Shown here in pieces: positions 25,046 through 33,827 of a DNA stretch of 42,948 nucleotides. The DNA lies in assembly GCF_900142915.1 (NCBI RefSeq), contig NZ_FRCM01000016.1, positions 1 through 42,948 of the forward strand. Reading direction: 5' to 3'. Positions within the stretch are counted from its first letter, which is position 1. Every line of letters begins with the position of its first letter. The notes under the pieces are model-generated. The model saw only the letters and a program-made list of their open reading frames with translations. It was not told the origin of the DNA and made no database searches. Source of the DNA: Mucilaginibacter sp. OK098 (GTDB lineage: Bacteria; Bacteroidota; Bacteroidia; Sphingobacteriales; Sphingobacteriaceae). Made by a program: the position numbers and the translations under genes.

Positions 25046-28000
25046 TTACTGGCCCTGGTAATGATAGTCCGTGTGTTTTACTATATTGCCATCCTTGTCT
25101 TTTATATTAATCAGGCGCCGGAGGCTGTCGTATTCATAATAGGTTGTCATCCCTTTAGCGTCTGTACTGCTGGTCATTCCAACAATCGGATCATAGGTGT
25201 AAGTGTTCATTTGCGTGTTAACCGGATAAAAGCGCACATCGTCAATCTGACCGCTTAAACTTATCGTAGAGCTGGTACCGCTTACGGGGACGGTGCTGCT
25301 TTGGAGCGACCATGTGCTGCCGGATAATAGCCAATAAGTAAGTAGATAGCTTCCCGCATCGAGGTTGCTTAATGCCTTAGTATAGGCGCCAGTATGGCTA
25401 TAGTTTCCTGTTTTTGAAATACCGGCCGTACTGTTACCGTTCCCTTCCTCAAAACTATCATAAAAAATATCCTTTGCAGGTGCATTGGTTACCTGCGCTA
25501 CAGGATATTGCCCAACATAACCCCATTGATAACTGACTTTTGGGCCGCCTGTTTTCTGCTGTTCTGTCAGGTTACCATAAGTATCGTAATTATTTAACAG
25601 CATCCGGCTTTGTATAGCGTTACTGCCATCCTGGCTTTTAACTTCCTGTGCCAAAACATGGTTATTATTTAGCTGATAGTTTATCAAAAGTTTGCTGGCA
25701 ATTACGCCGTTTACATACTTTTCTGATTCTATCGGTACACCCACCATATTGCGGTTTAGCATTGTATCAATAGCAGTGGACGCGGCGGCTGAAAGCGGGA
25801 TACTGCTGTTAATATCGCCTTTTTCGAGTGCTGTGCGATTATAGCTGGTAACCGTTTGTCCTTTACTATCTGATTTTACTATCCTTACCGGCTGCATATT
25901 TGCCGCATTGTCATACAGGTAATTAGTTGTAGTCATTACAGAATCCGGCCCAGCAGTATTATAAACTGTTTCCCTGGAGGTATCATGCTGAACACTTTCA
26001 GAGGAGATATAGAATGCTGAAGCAGTTATACCGCAGTAATGATAAGTGTCGGTACATAGGCTGGGATCAACAAACGTATTATAACCTGCGGCAAAATTTA
26101 TTACCTGGTTTTTTATATAAAAAGAATAGCTATTGCTAACCTGTTTTATTTTTTGTGTAGCATTGTAATCTGCCTGGAAGAGCAATAATCCCCTCCTCCA
26201 TTCGCGGGGATCTGTCGGCGGATATGGAAATTGCAGTGAAACCGAAAGCCCGTTATCCGGCACATTGCTGAAATATGATATCGTTTTTCCATTGCCGCCA
26301 GTAGGGCCATAAAGCGTAGTAACAACCCCATACCCGATAGCTCCTCCCTGGATTGATCCTAACGAATATTTTGTTGAAGCGTTTCTGGTTACTTTAGTAT
26401 AATTACAGCTCCCGGTTCCGTTCTGACTGGTAAGGTATCCGTTCAGTGAATCGATCGGGCTAATGACGAATCCGCTTGCATAACTAAAATACCGGTCATT
26501 TATTGGTGTTGAACTCACGCCGTCATAATTAATAACACTTTTAACCCTTAAGCCGCCAACCATTTGATTGATGGTTTGCATCCCCAATGACTGGCTGTAA
26601 TTTACGGATGCATTAATGGTTACATTATCAGCAGATGAGGTAAATTCATCGCTGCCCACATTGGTGTAGATTTTTAAAGTATAGGTACCTGCCGCAGGTA
26701 AGCTGTAATAGGTGTTGCCGCTCCCCGCCAGTTGGCCGATAACAGTACCGCTGGAATTTAAGATTTGTGCATATGTCTGAGCAGACGGCATATCAGCTTT
26801 AATCCCCGAACTGATGCTGCTGGTAAGAATAAGCTGAACAGACTCGGCTTTGGTTACGCTAAAAGTTGAGCTTTTTGAATTCACAAAAGGGCTGGTATTA
26901 ACTGTGATATTTAATGATGAACTAAGCGTGGTATTGGTAAACTGTTCGGAAGATATAGGAATACTGTTTGGCTCATAATTGAATTGGGTATAACCACCTG
27001 TAGGGTAAGTGATCTGCGTAAGCATCTCTGCCTGCATATATGTTCCGTTAAATGCTCTTGATCCACCCAAATCGTGGTTATTAGCCGGTGTAAAGCCGCT
27101 TGAAGGATTACCGGGCGCTATATAGTTGCTTGGCGGGACTAGTGTTGTATTGGATGTTGCGCCGTTAAAAAACCCCATATGGTCCTGTGCATAGGATCGC
27201 CTTGACGGCAAATGCTGTGGGTTATATCCGAAAGACCAAAGCTCGTAGGCTGAATTATCAATTGCTAATCTTTTCAGGCTGAGCAATTTTAACCGTTTAT
27301 GAAAGTATATTGTATCGCCCGGATTAGTAATAATATATTCATTGCCGTTAACCGCCTGTGAATAGGTATAATTAAACTGGTAATCATCAATGTACTTGCT
27401 TGCAAGTTTAGAATAAACTTTAATTTCGGACAGTGCGACACCGCCGTTCAGATCTGATCTGCCGGTTGCTACAGGAATAAAGGTAACCTTTGTTAAATCA
27501 GATTCTATTGACGCTAAAGACAAAGCGGTAACTAATTGATTTTCGGCATGTGTTGTTACCGGGAAATTGGTTATGGTACTACAACTTCCGCTTCCCCCGG
27601 TATTGTATTGTATGGCATCGCTTTGCGTTATGTGTGTGTCCTGGGTAATAGTAGCGATTGTGTAAGTAAAATTTACTACTTCGCCATTTGGTGAAGTAAT
27701 GCTTTTTAGGTACCAGGAAGAGTTATAGGCAATTCCGCCTACGTTATTACCGTATCGCGTATTATTATTACTCTCTGTAAAGTTGCTACCGCCTCCGAAT
27801 AGTAATTTGGTGCCATCCTCCATAATCACAGTCCAGGAGTCGGCCATTGTATAAATTATTTTAAGGTTGCTGTAAGGCATGGTGGTTACTGAACCATCTG
27901 CCTTTAGCAGTAACCTGTATGACCGCCCCATCGCGCTCAGCGTATAAATATCCTGCTGGCTGTCCCCATTCTGATTAGCCGCATCAACTCTCTGTCTCTC

Positions 28001-28444
28001 ATAATTTCCGGTAACTACTTCGGTAGAGGTAAAGTCATTTGGGTTGGAATAACCGTTAGCATAGGTGAAATAAGTGTCCTCATCCGGTAATCCCCTAACC
28101 GTTCTGCTGATCAAGCCACCGGCGTTTAAACTAAAGCCCAATCCCACCCATGAAGCGATGTCGCCTACCCGGTTTCCTGATGCATGATAAGAAAGACTAA
28201 CAGGCAAACTAATATTTCTACCCTTTAGCTCGTAAATGGGGATACTAATTTCCGGAACGCCAGTATACAAACTGACCGGCCATTCAGAATACCTTATTAA
28301 AGCGGAAGCATTAGGTGATGGCGGTATAGGATTACGCAGATTTTCTAAAGATTGATCCACCTGGGCGTATGCAGTATATTGTAACAGGGCTAACAGGGTA
28401 ATAATTAATATCCGGCTCTGTGTTTTAAAATGCATGATTTTCAT
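25046..28444 (-). CDS. RHS-A1: exported YD/RHS-repeat shell protein without toxin tip
   Basis: A 1132-aa protein with signal peptide 1-28 (ends AYAQ). Its N-terminal part has SEWPVSLYTGVPEISIPIYE, then LPVSLSYHASGNRVGDIASW and GLGFSLNAGGLISRTVRGLP, the conserved start of Bacteroidota RHS partner proteins. A long beta-rich region follows. A jelly-roll-like segment is at about 992-1075 (FYDSFEEG to QIDDVRFYP), and the protein stops right after a single YD repeat (TYYEYDSLRRLINIKDKDGN) with no RHS core and no toxin. Together with RHS-B1 it totals about 2340 aa, near TcB plus TcC, so it may form the first part of a split cocoon. That role is inference. It lies between a fibre gene (9 bp) and RHS-B1. 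Confidence 0.9.
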   Translation of the reverse strand: MKIMHFKTQSRILIITLLALLQYTAYAQVDQSLENLRNPIPPSPNASALIRYSEWPVSLYTGVPEISIPIYELKGRNISLPVSLSYHASGNRVGDIASWVGLGFSLNAGGLISRTVRGLPDEDTYFTYANGYSNPNDFTSTEVVTGNYERQRVDAANQNGDSQQDIYTLSAMGRSYRLLLKADGSVTTMPYSNLKIIYTMADSWTVIMEDGTKLLFGGGSNFTESNNNTRYGNNVGGIAYNSSWYLKSITSPNGEVVNFTYTIATITQDTHITQSDAIQYNTGGSGSCSTITNFPVTTHAENQLVTALSLASIESDLTKVTFIPVATGRSDLNGGVALSEIKVYSKLASKYIDDYQFNYTYSQAVNGNEYIITNPGDTIYFHKRLKLLSLKRLAIDNSAYELWSFGYNPQHLPSRRSYAQDHMGFFNGATSNTTLVPPSNYIAPGNPSSGFTPANNHDLGGSRAFNGTYMQAEMLTQITYPTGGYTQFNYEPNSIPISSEQFTNTTLSSSLNITVNTSPFVNSKSSTFSVTKAESVQLILTSSISSGIKADMPSAQTYAQILNSSGTVIGQLAGSGNTYYSLPAAGTYTLKIYTNVGSDEFTSSADNVTINASVNYSQSLGMQTINQMVGGLRVKSVINYDGVSSTPINDRYFSYASGFVISPIDSLNGYLTSQNGTGSCNYTKVTRNASTKYSLGSIQGGAIGYGVVTTLYGPTGGNGKTISYFSNVPDNGLSVSLQFPYPPTDPREWRRGLLLFQADYNATQKIKQVSNSYSFYIKNQVINFAAGYNTFVDPSLCTDTYHYCGITASAFYISSESVQHDTSRETVYNTAGPDSVMTTTNYLYDNAANMQPVRIVKSDSKGQTVTSYNRTALEKGDINSSIPLSAAASTAIDTMLNRNMVGVPIESEKYVNGVIASKLLINYQLNNNHVLAQEVKSQDGSNAIQSRMLLNNYDTYGNLTEQQKTGGPKVSYQWGYVGQYPVAQVTNAPAKDIFYDSFEEGNGNSTAGISKTGNYSHTGAYTKALSNLDAGSYLLTYWLLSGSTWSLQSSTVPVSGTSSTISLSGQIDDVRFYPVNTQMNTYTYDPIVGMTSSTDAKGMTTYYEYDSLRRLINIKDKDGNIVKHTDYHYQGQ

Positions 28445-28453
28445 TGGTAAGTA

Positions 28454-29464
28454 TTATTTAATGTTTTTAATTTTTGCAGGCGCCGCTTCTTTTTCAAGTT
28501 GATTTTTTATTTGATTTATTTGATCTTGTTGCTCACTTAACTGCTTATCCTTCTCAATCAAATACAATGTCAGCTCTTCCACTTTTTTTACTAAAACCTT
28601 ATTCATCTCGCCCAGGTTAAGGCCGTTCTTTTCAACTTCTGCGGCGGATGGCACATCGGGTAAATGGTGGTTTTGGTCGATATAAGTTTTTACTTCGGTT
28701 AAAGTGGGGAGCTTATAGGTTGGTTTAAAAACAAAGTCGGGCCAGTTGGCATACGCCTTAACCGTCATTGATGTGGCGATGGCTGTGCCGTTTACGGCAA
28801 ATGTGTATCCTTTAGTATCGGTTGTAGCTATACCAACATTACCATCTTTATCAATAAACATTCTTTGATAAACGGCAGTTCCATTCGAAGTTGCAAAAAT
28901 CAATTTACCTGCAGCATTCAATGTGCCATCGCCTTGAAGAGCAGATCCGATGTATGCCATTCCCTGGAATCCGGATGAGTTTTTTGATATCCAGGTTAAT
29001 GTACCTGCACCACTTCCGTCTAATGTTGCGCCTGTGCTTAATACTAAATGCGACTGACTGTTTGCAGTTGTATTGGAATTGAATATTTCGATCACTTTGT
29101 TATTACCACCATGAAAGTACGATGATGGGCTTGTTGTTCCAATACCAACATTCCCGTTTTGGTCAATGCGCATTCTTTCAATTGTATTGGTCCATAAAGT
29201 CATTACACCATTACTTCTTTGTATAATTCTAAAATCTAAACTATTCCAGGCATTAAATTGGGCCGGGTTAATACTAGTTGAAGTGAGACTTAACAAGTCG
29301 CCTGTTCCATTAATTTGTAAAAGACCATTTGATGACGTTGTTGTTCCAATCAACACATTTCCGGTGTTCGTGTTATAGATAGTAGTGCCGGATGGTGTCC
29401 ATTGTGCTTTACAGGTTACTGAAAATGCTAAAAATGCGATGGTTGTGATAAAGAAGATTTTCAT
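28454..29464 (-). CDS. fibre-like protein F1 with C-terminal coiled coil
   Basis: A 336-aa exported protein. The signal peptide AFLAFSVTCKAQW is almost the same as in F2. The middle has repeated fibre motifs (GNVGIGTTSPS, DKDGNVGIATTDT), as in trimeric phage tail fibres of Bacteroidota. The C-terminal 130 residues (FKPTYKLPTLTEVKTYIDQN, HHLPDVPSAAEVEKNGLNLG, KKVEELTLYLIEKDKQL) are nearly the same as in F2 and end in a heptad coiled coil. It is most likely a trimeric fibre or adhesin subunit on the cell surface. It sits 9 bp before RHS-A1 and 11 bp behind F2, in one operon. No endosialidase-chaperone (S74) domain was recognised. Confidence 0.8.
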   Translation of the reverse strand: MKIFFITTIAFLAFSVTCKAQWTPSGTTIYNTNTGNVLIGTTTSSNGLLQINGTGDLLSLTSTSINPAQFNAWNSLDFRIIQRSNGVMTLWTNTIERMRIDQNGNVGIGTTSPSSYFHGGNNKVIEIFNSNTTANSQSHLVLSTGATLDGSGAGTLTWISKNSSGFQGMAYIGSALQGDGTLNAAGKLIFATSNGTAVYQRMFIDKDGNVGIATTDTKGYTFAVNGTAIATSMTVKAYANWPDFVFKPTYKLPTLTEVKTYIDQNHHLPDVPSAAEVEKNGLNLGEMNKVLVKKVEELTLYLIEKDKQLSEQQDQINQIKNQLEKEAAPAKIKNIK

Positions 29465-29475
29465 TTTATGACTGG

Positions 29476-30447
29476 TTATTGCTGTTTGATTTTTTTATGA
29501 TCCAGATTATTAAGATTTCTTTTTAATTCGTCAATTTGTTTTTGTTGTGATTTTAAGAGTTTCGACTGCTCCTCAACAACCTGATTCGTTTTCTGCTGAT
29601 CAGCCAATTTTTTGTCCTGTTCAATCAAATAAAGCGTCAGATCTTCAACTTTTTTCAGCAATACCTTGTTCATCTCGCCCAGGTTAAGGCCATTCTGTTC
29701 AACTTCGGCAGCTGACGGCACGTCTGGTAAATGGTGATTTTGATCGATATAGGTTTTTACTTCGGTTAAAGAGGCTAATTTATATGTTGGCTTGAAAACA
29801 AAATCGGGCCAATTGGCATAAGCTTTAACAGTAATTGAAGTTGCTATTGCCGTGCCATTTACAGCAAATGTGTAGCCCTTGGTGTCGGTTGTGGCTATCC
29901 CCACATTGCCTCCACCAAAATAATAGTTGCTGGCATAAAAGCCGAGTGGTGTATAGCCGGTATTTGCATCATTGATGCACACGATGCCCGATGCCCCGGA
30001 ATAACCGCCATTTACATTTGTGGCGAATTGTATATGCTGATTAGCTGCGAGCTTGACATCCAGCGGTGTAAGGGGGCTATTTGTTCCAATGCCAATGCTG
30101 CTGTTTAGATTTATAATTCCCTGCGAGTCAGTAATTACGGTATAGCCACTAAATTTTTTAATCGTTATGGGATACCCACCTGTTCCTTCAATAATTCGTA
30201 ATTCGGGTTGACTTCCAGAAGTTATATTGCCTATAGCTAAATTTCCGCCAACAGCGAGCGCGAAACTTGACCCTAGATTATTCCAGATTGATCCCACCTG
30301 GAGAGGATAAGCAGCGTTAGTGGTTCCAATGCCTACATTATTGGTTATAGTTGTCGGATAAATGTTACTGCCTGATAAGGTCCATTGGGCCTTACAGGTT
30401 ATTGAAAATGCTAAAAATGCGATTATTGATAGTGAAAAAGTTTTCAT
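29476..30447 (-). CDS. fibre-like protein F2 with C-terminal coiled coil
   Basis: A 323-aa exported paralogue of F1 and first gene of RHS locus 1. The signal peptide is about 1-20 (MKTFSLSIIAFLAFSITCKA). From GNVGIATTDTKGYTFAVNG to the start of the coiled coil it matches F1 almost residue by residue, while the central 150 residues differ, which points to duplication with a variable binding part. The C-terminal tail is longer in heptads and Q/K-rich (QQKTNQVVEEQSKLLKSQQK). Expected location is the cell surface or outside. The promoter must lie in the 650-bp gap upstream. A role as attachment fibre for the RHS shell is inference. Confidence 0.8.
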   Translation of the reverse strand: MKTFSLSIIAFLAFSITCKAQWTLSGSNIYPTTITNNVGIGTTNAAYPLQVGSIWNNLGSSFALAVGGNLAIGNITSGSQPELRIIEGTGGYPITIKKFSGYTVITDSQGIINLNSSIGIGTNSPLTPLDVKLAANQHIQFATNVNGGYSGASGIVCINDANTGYTPLGFYASNYYFGGGNVGIATTDTKGYTFAVNGTAIATSITVKAYANWPDFVFKPTYKLASLTEVKTYIDQNHHLPDVPSAAEVEQNGLNLGEMNKVLLKKVEDLTLYLIEQDKKLADQQKTNQVVEEQSKLLKSQQKQIDELKRNLNNLDHKKIKQQ

Positions 30448-31099
30448 TTTATATGTGTTTTTGGATTAATGGCCAGGTTATAATGAATGAATTTTGAGCA
30501 TACACTTCGGCTTGCAGAGGGAAAGGATGTGTGCAAATGGCTGTAAAAGCAAATAACTGCGAATGGCTTGTGTTAAGTGAATATATTTCATGAATAAGAT
30601 TTAAGCAGGGCAACGGGATACCCCGGAAGATTTTCGGGAAATTACACATTTTATTTAAGTAACAATTATAATACAAGGTTTTTTGTGGGTCATTTTTTCA
30701 TTAGTCATTCGTCATCTGTCATTTGTCATTGGGGGATGAGGGACTTAGCGAGTGGGGGGGCTTTACTATGACAAATTTTTAATTAATCTTGCAATTTTCT
30801 CTATGTCCCCTCAGCCTTCGCCGCTTTTTTGTGGCGGCGCTCGTTAGCGCGTTCGTCGGCTTTCAGCAAGGCTATTTCTTTTTGGTATGTTTATACAACG
30901 TAAAGTTATTGCCGGGTATAGGCATTGAGGTATCGAAACGGGGTGGGAGCGTTGTGCTGTGGAATAGTATCTTCAGGGCCTTTGCGCACCACGGTTCGAC
31001 AGGCTCACTGTGACATCCTGTTTTTATTTCTGCATTGGCATTTACCTGTATAAGTGCGTCTTCAGAAGCTGCGTGGTTTGGTTGGACATGGGGGACAAA
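30448..31099. other. 652-bp region without a confident gene
   Basis: Upstream region of RHS locus 1. It contains a GTCAT-type short repeat (about 30700-30734) and a GGTTCGACAGGCTCAC stretch near 30992 that looks like a dispersed repeat. A minus-strand stretch ending at a TAG at 30801-30803 reads as a charged protein tail (KADERANERRHKKAAK) but is cut off by a stop about 30 codons upstream, so it may be a gene remnant. The 74-codon plus-strand frame 30789-31013 runs across this remnant and is not convincing. Confidence 0.5.
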
Positions 31100-31597
31100 T
31101 TAATTAGCACATTCAATTGGCAAAAATTGAAATCTGCTCCTGGTAAAATTAATTGCCTTGTGATTTATGAACCAGGATTTTCCCACGTAGTTTTCGATTG
31201 CACCAAATCCGAGGACTAATTTTTGGCTTTTCTTTAACAATGCAATCGGATTCCTGTAAACTGTTCTATTGGCGCCATCGGCGAATATGTAGTCTGCAAA
31301 TAAAGTGTCCTTTTTAAACTGCCCTATAATTTCGCCGTGATCAAACTCTTTTTCCAGGTCATATGATTGAGGTTCTGAATATTTTAGCACTAACCTACCA
31401 TAAATTTTACCGTTCGGCATTGTTTTAAATTTCAAAAAAGCGCTGTCTTTTTGATAGATAGCTATGAAACACTGTTCAGGATAATTGATAAGTTTATAAT
31501 TATCACCGCGAAGCGGTGCTGTATTTTTTGTGTAGTGATTACAACTAAACGAAAACAATGAAATAAAGAAAATTAACTTATAAAGTTCATCTTTCAT
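31100..31597 (-). CDS. hypothetical lipoprotein
   Basis: A 165-aa protein with a lipoprotein signal peptide (LIFFISLFSFSC, lipid cysteine C19). The mature part is a small beta-rich domain (LINYPEQCFIAIYQKDSAFL, then KIYGRLVLKYSEP and FKKDTLFADYIFADG) of the kind seen in Bacteroidota lipoproteins of about 150 aa that carry one lipocalin-like or META-like sheet. No specific family was recognised. It is a single gene between the two RHS loci, 502 bp from the left neighbour's promoter side, with an AT-rich upstream region. It could be an unlinked immunity lipoprotein, but nothing in the sequence proves this. Confidence 0.72.
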   Translation of the reverse strand: MKDELYKLIFFISLFSFSCNHYTKNTAPLRGDNYKLINYPEQCFIAIYQKDSAFLKFKTMPNGKIYGRLVLKYSEPQSYDLEKEFDHGEIIGQFKKDTLFADYIFADGANRTVYRNPIALLKKSQKLVLGFGAIENYVGKSWFINHKAINFTRSRFQFLPIECAN

Positions 31598-31677
31598 CTT
31601 TAAATTGATTTTAGCTGTTAATATTTCTGTTGCGAATTTTTAAATCCCCCTGTATCCCCTGCTTGCGACAGCGGGGC

Positions 31678-32142
31678 CTAATGTCCAACACTGATTACCC
31701 GGGTAACCGTCCATTGGCCATCCTTGAATTGCCAGGTATGAATAAACTGATATACACCTATCTGGGTTTGTCCATTTTCTATATGGATAAAACGATGCGT
31801 TCCTATCTCGATTGCGCCAAAGCCCGGGATAGGGTAAACTTCAAGGCTGCCGGGAACCAATTCACGGTGCAAGTCCGGAGTAGCGGCAAAGATCCCTTTA
31901 AAGCCACTGATGACCTTTTCGTAGTTTTGTAATCCGCCACGGTCATGATAGAATTCAACGTTTGGTGCAAATACCTTTTTTATAACTTCCAGGTCGTGGG
32001 TGTTAAATGCGTTAAACATTACACTGTCCATGTGAAAGATCGTTTGGTACAAAGCTGAATGGGTCGGCTTATCCTGTGCGGAGGCTGATTTAATGATAAA
32101 CAAAAATGCCAGGCAAAAAAATATTCTAATAGCGGTTTTCAT
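31678..32142 (-). CDS. exported NTF2-like protein (DUF4440 type)
   Basis: A 154-aa protein with a Sec signal peptide (MKTAIRIFFCLAFLFIIKSA, cleavage at SAQ). The mature part is a DUF4440/SnoaL-like cone: FHMDSVMFNAFNTHDLEVIK, the FAPNVEFYHDRGG strand pair, and the end FIHTWQFKDGQWTVTRVISV. Function of exported DUF4440 proteins is mostly unknown; ligand binding or a hydrolase role is possible. It belongs to the same fold as the 2024-2404 product but the two share little sequence. Single gene. Confidence 0.85.
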   Translation of the reverse strand: MKTAIRIFFCLAFLFIIKSASAQDKPTHSALYQTIFHMDSVMFNAFNTHDLEVIKKVFAPNVEFYHDRGGLQNYEKVISGFKGIFAATPDLHRELVPGSLEVYPIPGFGAIEIGTHRFIHIENGQTQIGVYQFIHTWQFKDGQWTVTRVISVGH

Positions 32143-32315
32143 GCTCTAAAAATAAGGAATTAATGATAGGAACTTTGAATGACCTGAAAAGATTATCTCT
32201 GCCAGTGCACACATGTTGCGTGTTCACATAGGCAAGTAGCCCAATATAAAAAATCAGGAGTTTTGCGTGGTATGTATTTGGTAATCGGGCACGCGGAGCC
32301 GGGTTTGGAAAGCAC

Positions 32316-33395
32316 TTAGGATATTTTGATGATCCCCGGCAGAAGAGCACTGACCACGGGGGCAAGAATAGATAAGGCAACTTTAAAGCTTTCAAGCGGA
32401 GATTCTGCAATCTCGAATTTTGCGGACAACTTTTTTCCTTCATCTGTATCCGGAGCATTCCTGACCATAGCGGTCCCTTTGCTGCGCAGGCGATAATAGA
32501 TAGGCAAATAGAGCAAGGCCAGGTACAGGGTAAACACCATTCCGTACATATAGGCAAATTCTTGCGGGAATATGCCATTTTTGTTTGTGCCGGTTACCTG
32601 CACCTCCTGTATGATGGCGCGCCTAAGCGCATCCGTGGTAAAAATAGCCAGTACAATAATTGCAGCGTCAACCGACAGCAAAAACTTAAGCCGCCCTTTT
32701 AATAGCAAAAAATTGTTCAGCGCTACCGCTAATTTTCCGGCTTCCATATTGGAGACATCATCCGGCAATGCGCCAATTGCATCGTTAATGAGCAACTGCC
32801 CGCACATGGCCATTAAACCGGTAAATAGCGCGATAAAAATAAATACGTTGAGCGCACGGGGGTGGTTCAACAGCACATGGCTGTCTTTTAAAAAGGTGAA
32901 TAACATCATCACATAGCGGTTGTTGTTAGTTTGGCATATAAAAATGCCCAGCAGCAGGGCTATAAGCGCCGCCTTGCATATATTGGTCCATTTTTGTCCG
33001 AATGTTTTGTAAATATCCCGGATGGTTTTAATAATTACCGGAGCCAGGGCCATTGCGCAGGCAACGGTTACAGCAATAAGTACCATCCAGATCAAAAACG
33101 GCGTGTTATAAGTTAGGTATAGCTCAGCGTAATTAAGCGTAACTTCCGGTTTTGGTAGTTTTGCCGGGGCAGGAAGCCGCATGCTGTTTGGATGAATTAC
33201 TACCCTCAGGGTATCCACAAGTGCAGCTTGTCCCTTAATAACCGTGCCGGACGAATCTTTCACAGCCCAGTGCTGGACGCTATTGGCGCTCATTTTGAGA
33301 TCCCAGGTTAGATAAGTAATGGTTCCCATTAATCCGGCTGCGCCCATCAAAATGATCAATACAATATGCCTGGCACGCGGTAGTTGTTCTTCCAT
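32316..33395 (-). CDS. multi-pass membrane protein, unknown function
   Basis: A 359-aa integral membrane protein. Hydrophobic helices: residues about 10-28 (VLIILMGAAGLMGTITYLTW), 86-112 (FLIWMVLIAVTVACAMALAP), about 140-158 (AALIALLLGIFIC), about 183-205 (NVFIFIALFTGLMAMCG), about 238-258 (LLSVDAAIIVLAIF) and about 280-300 (YMYGMVFTLYLALLYLP). Between the first two lies an extracytoplasmic segment of about 55 residues. I do not know the family. It stands between the two RHS loci but is GC-richer and looks like an ordinary core gene. A shadow frame at 32126-32578 overlaps its end and was left out. Confidence 0.8.
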   Translation of the reverse strand: MEEQLPRARHIVLIILMGAAGLMGTITYLTWDLKMSANSVQHWAVKDSSGTVIKGQAALVDTLRVVIHPNSMRLPAPAKLPKPEVTLNYAELYLTYNTPFLIWMVLIAVTVACAMALAPVIIKTIRDIYKTFGQKWTNICKAALIALLLGIFICQTNNNRYVMMLFTFLKDSHVLLNHPRALNVFIFIALFTGLMAMCGQLLINDAIGALPDDVSNMEAGKLAVALNNFLLLKGRLKFLLSVDAAIIVLAIFTTDALRRAIIQEVQVTGTNKNGIFPQEFAYMYGMVFTLYLALLYLPIYYRLRSKGTAMVRNAPDTDEGKKLSAKFEIAESPLESFKVALSILAPVVSALLPGIIKIS

Positions 33396-33556
33396 GTTTT
33401 AAGGTTGGGGTGATAAGTGGTTGTGAGCTAAAGATAAAATAAAATATTCGAAAGTTATCATTTGATCCTAACAATTCCGATCCGGCTTTTTCAAATGGAA
33501 CCCTGCGCTATGATTTAAAGCAATACAAGTTACTGTGCTGGGGGATACTTAGCAGG

Positions 33557-33614
33557 CGGGGTACTAGCCTTTGCACTTTGGCCTGGTCCGTCATACTTAG
33601 CGCCAGAAGAGGGG
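33557..33614. repeat. module-end palindromic repeat, copy B (degenerate)
   Basis: GGGGTACTAGCCTTTGCACT, then TTGGCCTGGTCCGTCATACT and TAGCGCCAGAA. It matches copies A and C block by block but has lost several bases in the left arm, so the hairpin is weaker. It lies about 215 bp 3' of the DUF4265 orphan gene and is directly followed by the composite repeat. Confidence 0.7.
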
Positions 33615-33621
33615 ATTACGG

Positions 33622-33753
33622 CTCAGATATTAAAAGTACAGTTTTGTGCTTATAATTTATATAGTAAAATAGCCTGCAGGTTGTTTTTCCTGCTGGCTAT
33701 TTGCTTGTTGGTTACCTGTCCTGCGGGCCACAAGCCGGGGACGCTTGTGGCAG
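33622..33753 (-). repeat. composite intergenic repeat, copy 2, with terminator hairpin
   Basis: Second copy of the 4758-4885 element: CTCAGATATTAAAAGTACAG, hairpin arms at 33670-33699 (one mismatch) followed on the minus strand by TTTTACTAT, then TTACCTGTCCTGC and the CCACAAGC/GCTTGTGG inverted repeat. Located 3' of the DUF4265 gene, where the hairpin can be a backup terminator. Confidence 0.75.
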
Positions 33754-33790
33754 CGGGGGACTTTAAAGCTAAAAAGGCTTATGCCCATTA

Positions 33791-33820
33791 AATAACAAAG
33801 CCCGGCGTTTCGGCCGGACT
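33791..33820 (-). terminator. terminator of the DUF4265 gene
   Basis: An 8-bp stem (AGCCCGGC 33799-33806 with GCCGGACT 33813-33820, one G-U pair) with a 6-base loop, followed on the minus strand by TTTGTTATT. It begins 7 bp behind the stop codon. Confidence 0.8.
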
Positions 33821-33827
33821 CTGTCTT

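Larger units (their letters stand above)
33396..33827. other. 432-bp gene-free end region of RHS locus 2
   Basis: Apart from about 150 bp of unremarkable promoter-side sequence for the membrane protein gene, this region is made of the module-end repeat copy B, the composite repeat copy 2 and the terminator of the DUF4265 gene. Confidence 0.7.

Noticed and set aside
32126..32578. 150-aa minus-strand reading frame
   Set aside because: It overlaps the membrane protein gene in another frame, has Cys- and Pro-rich shadow composition and no family features.
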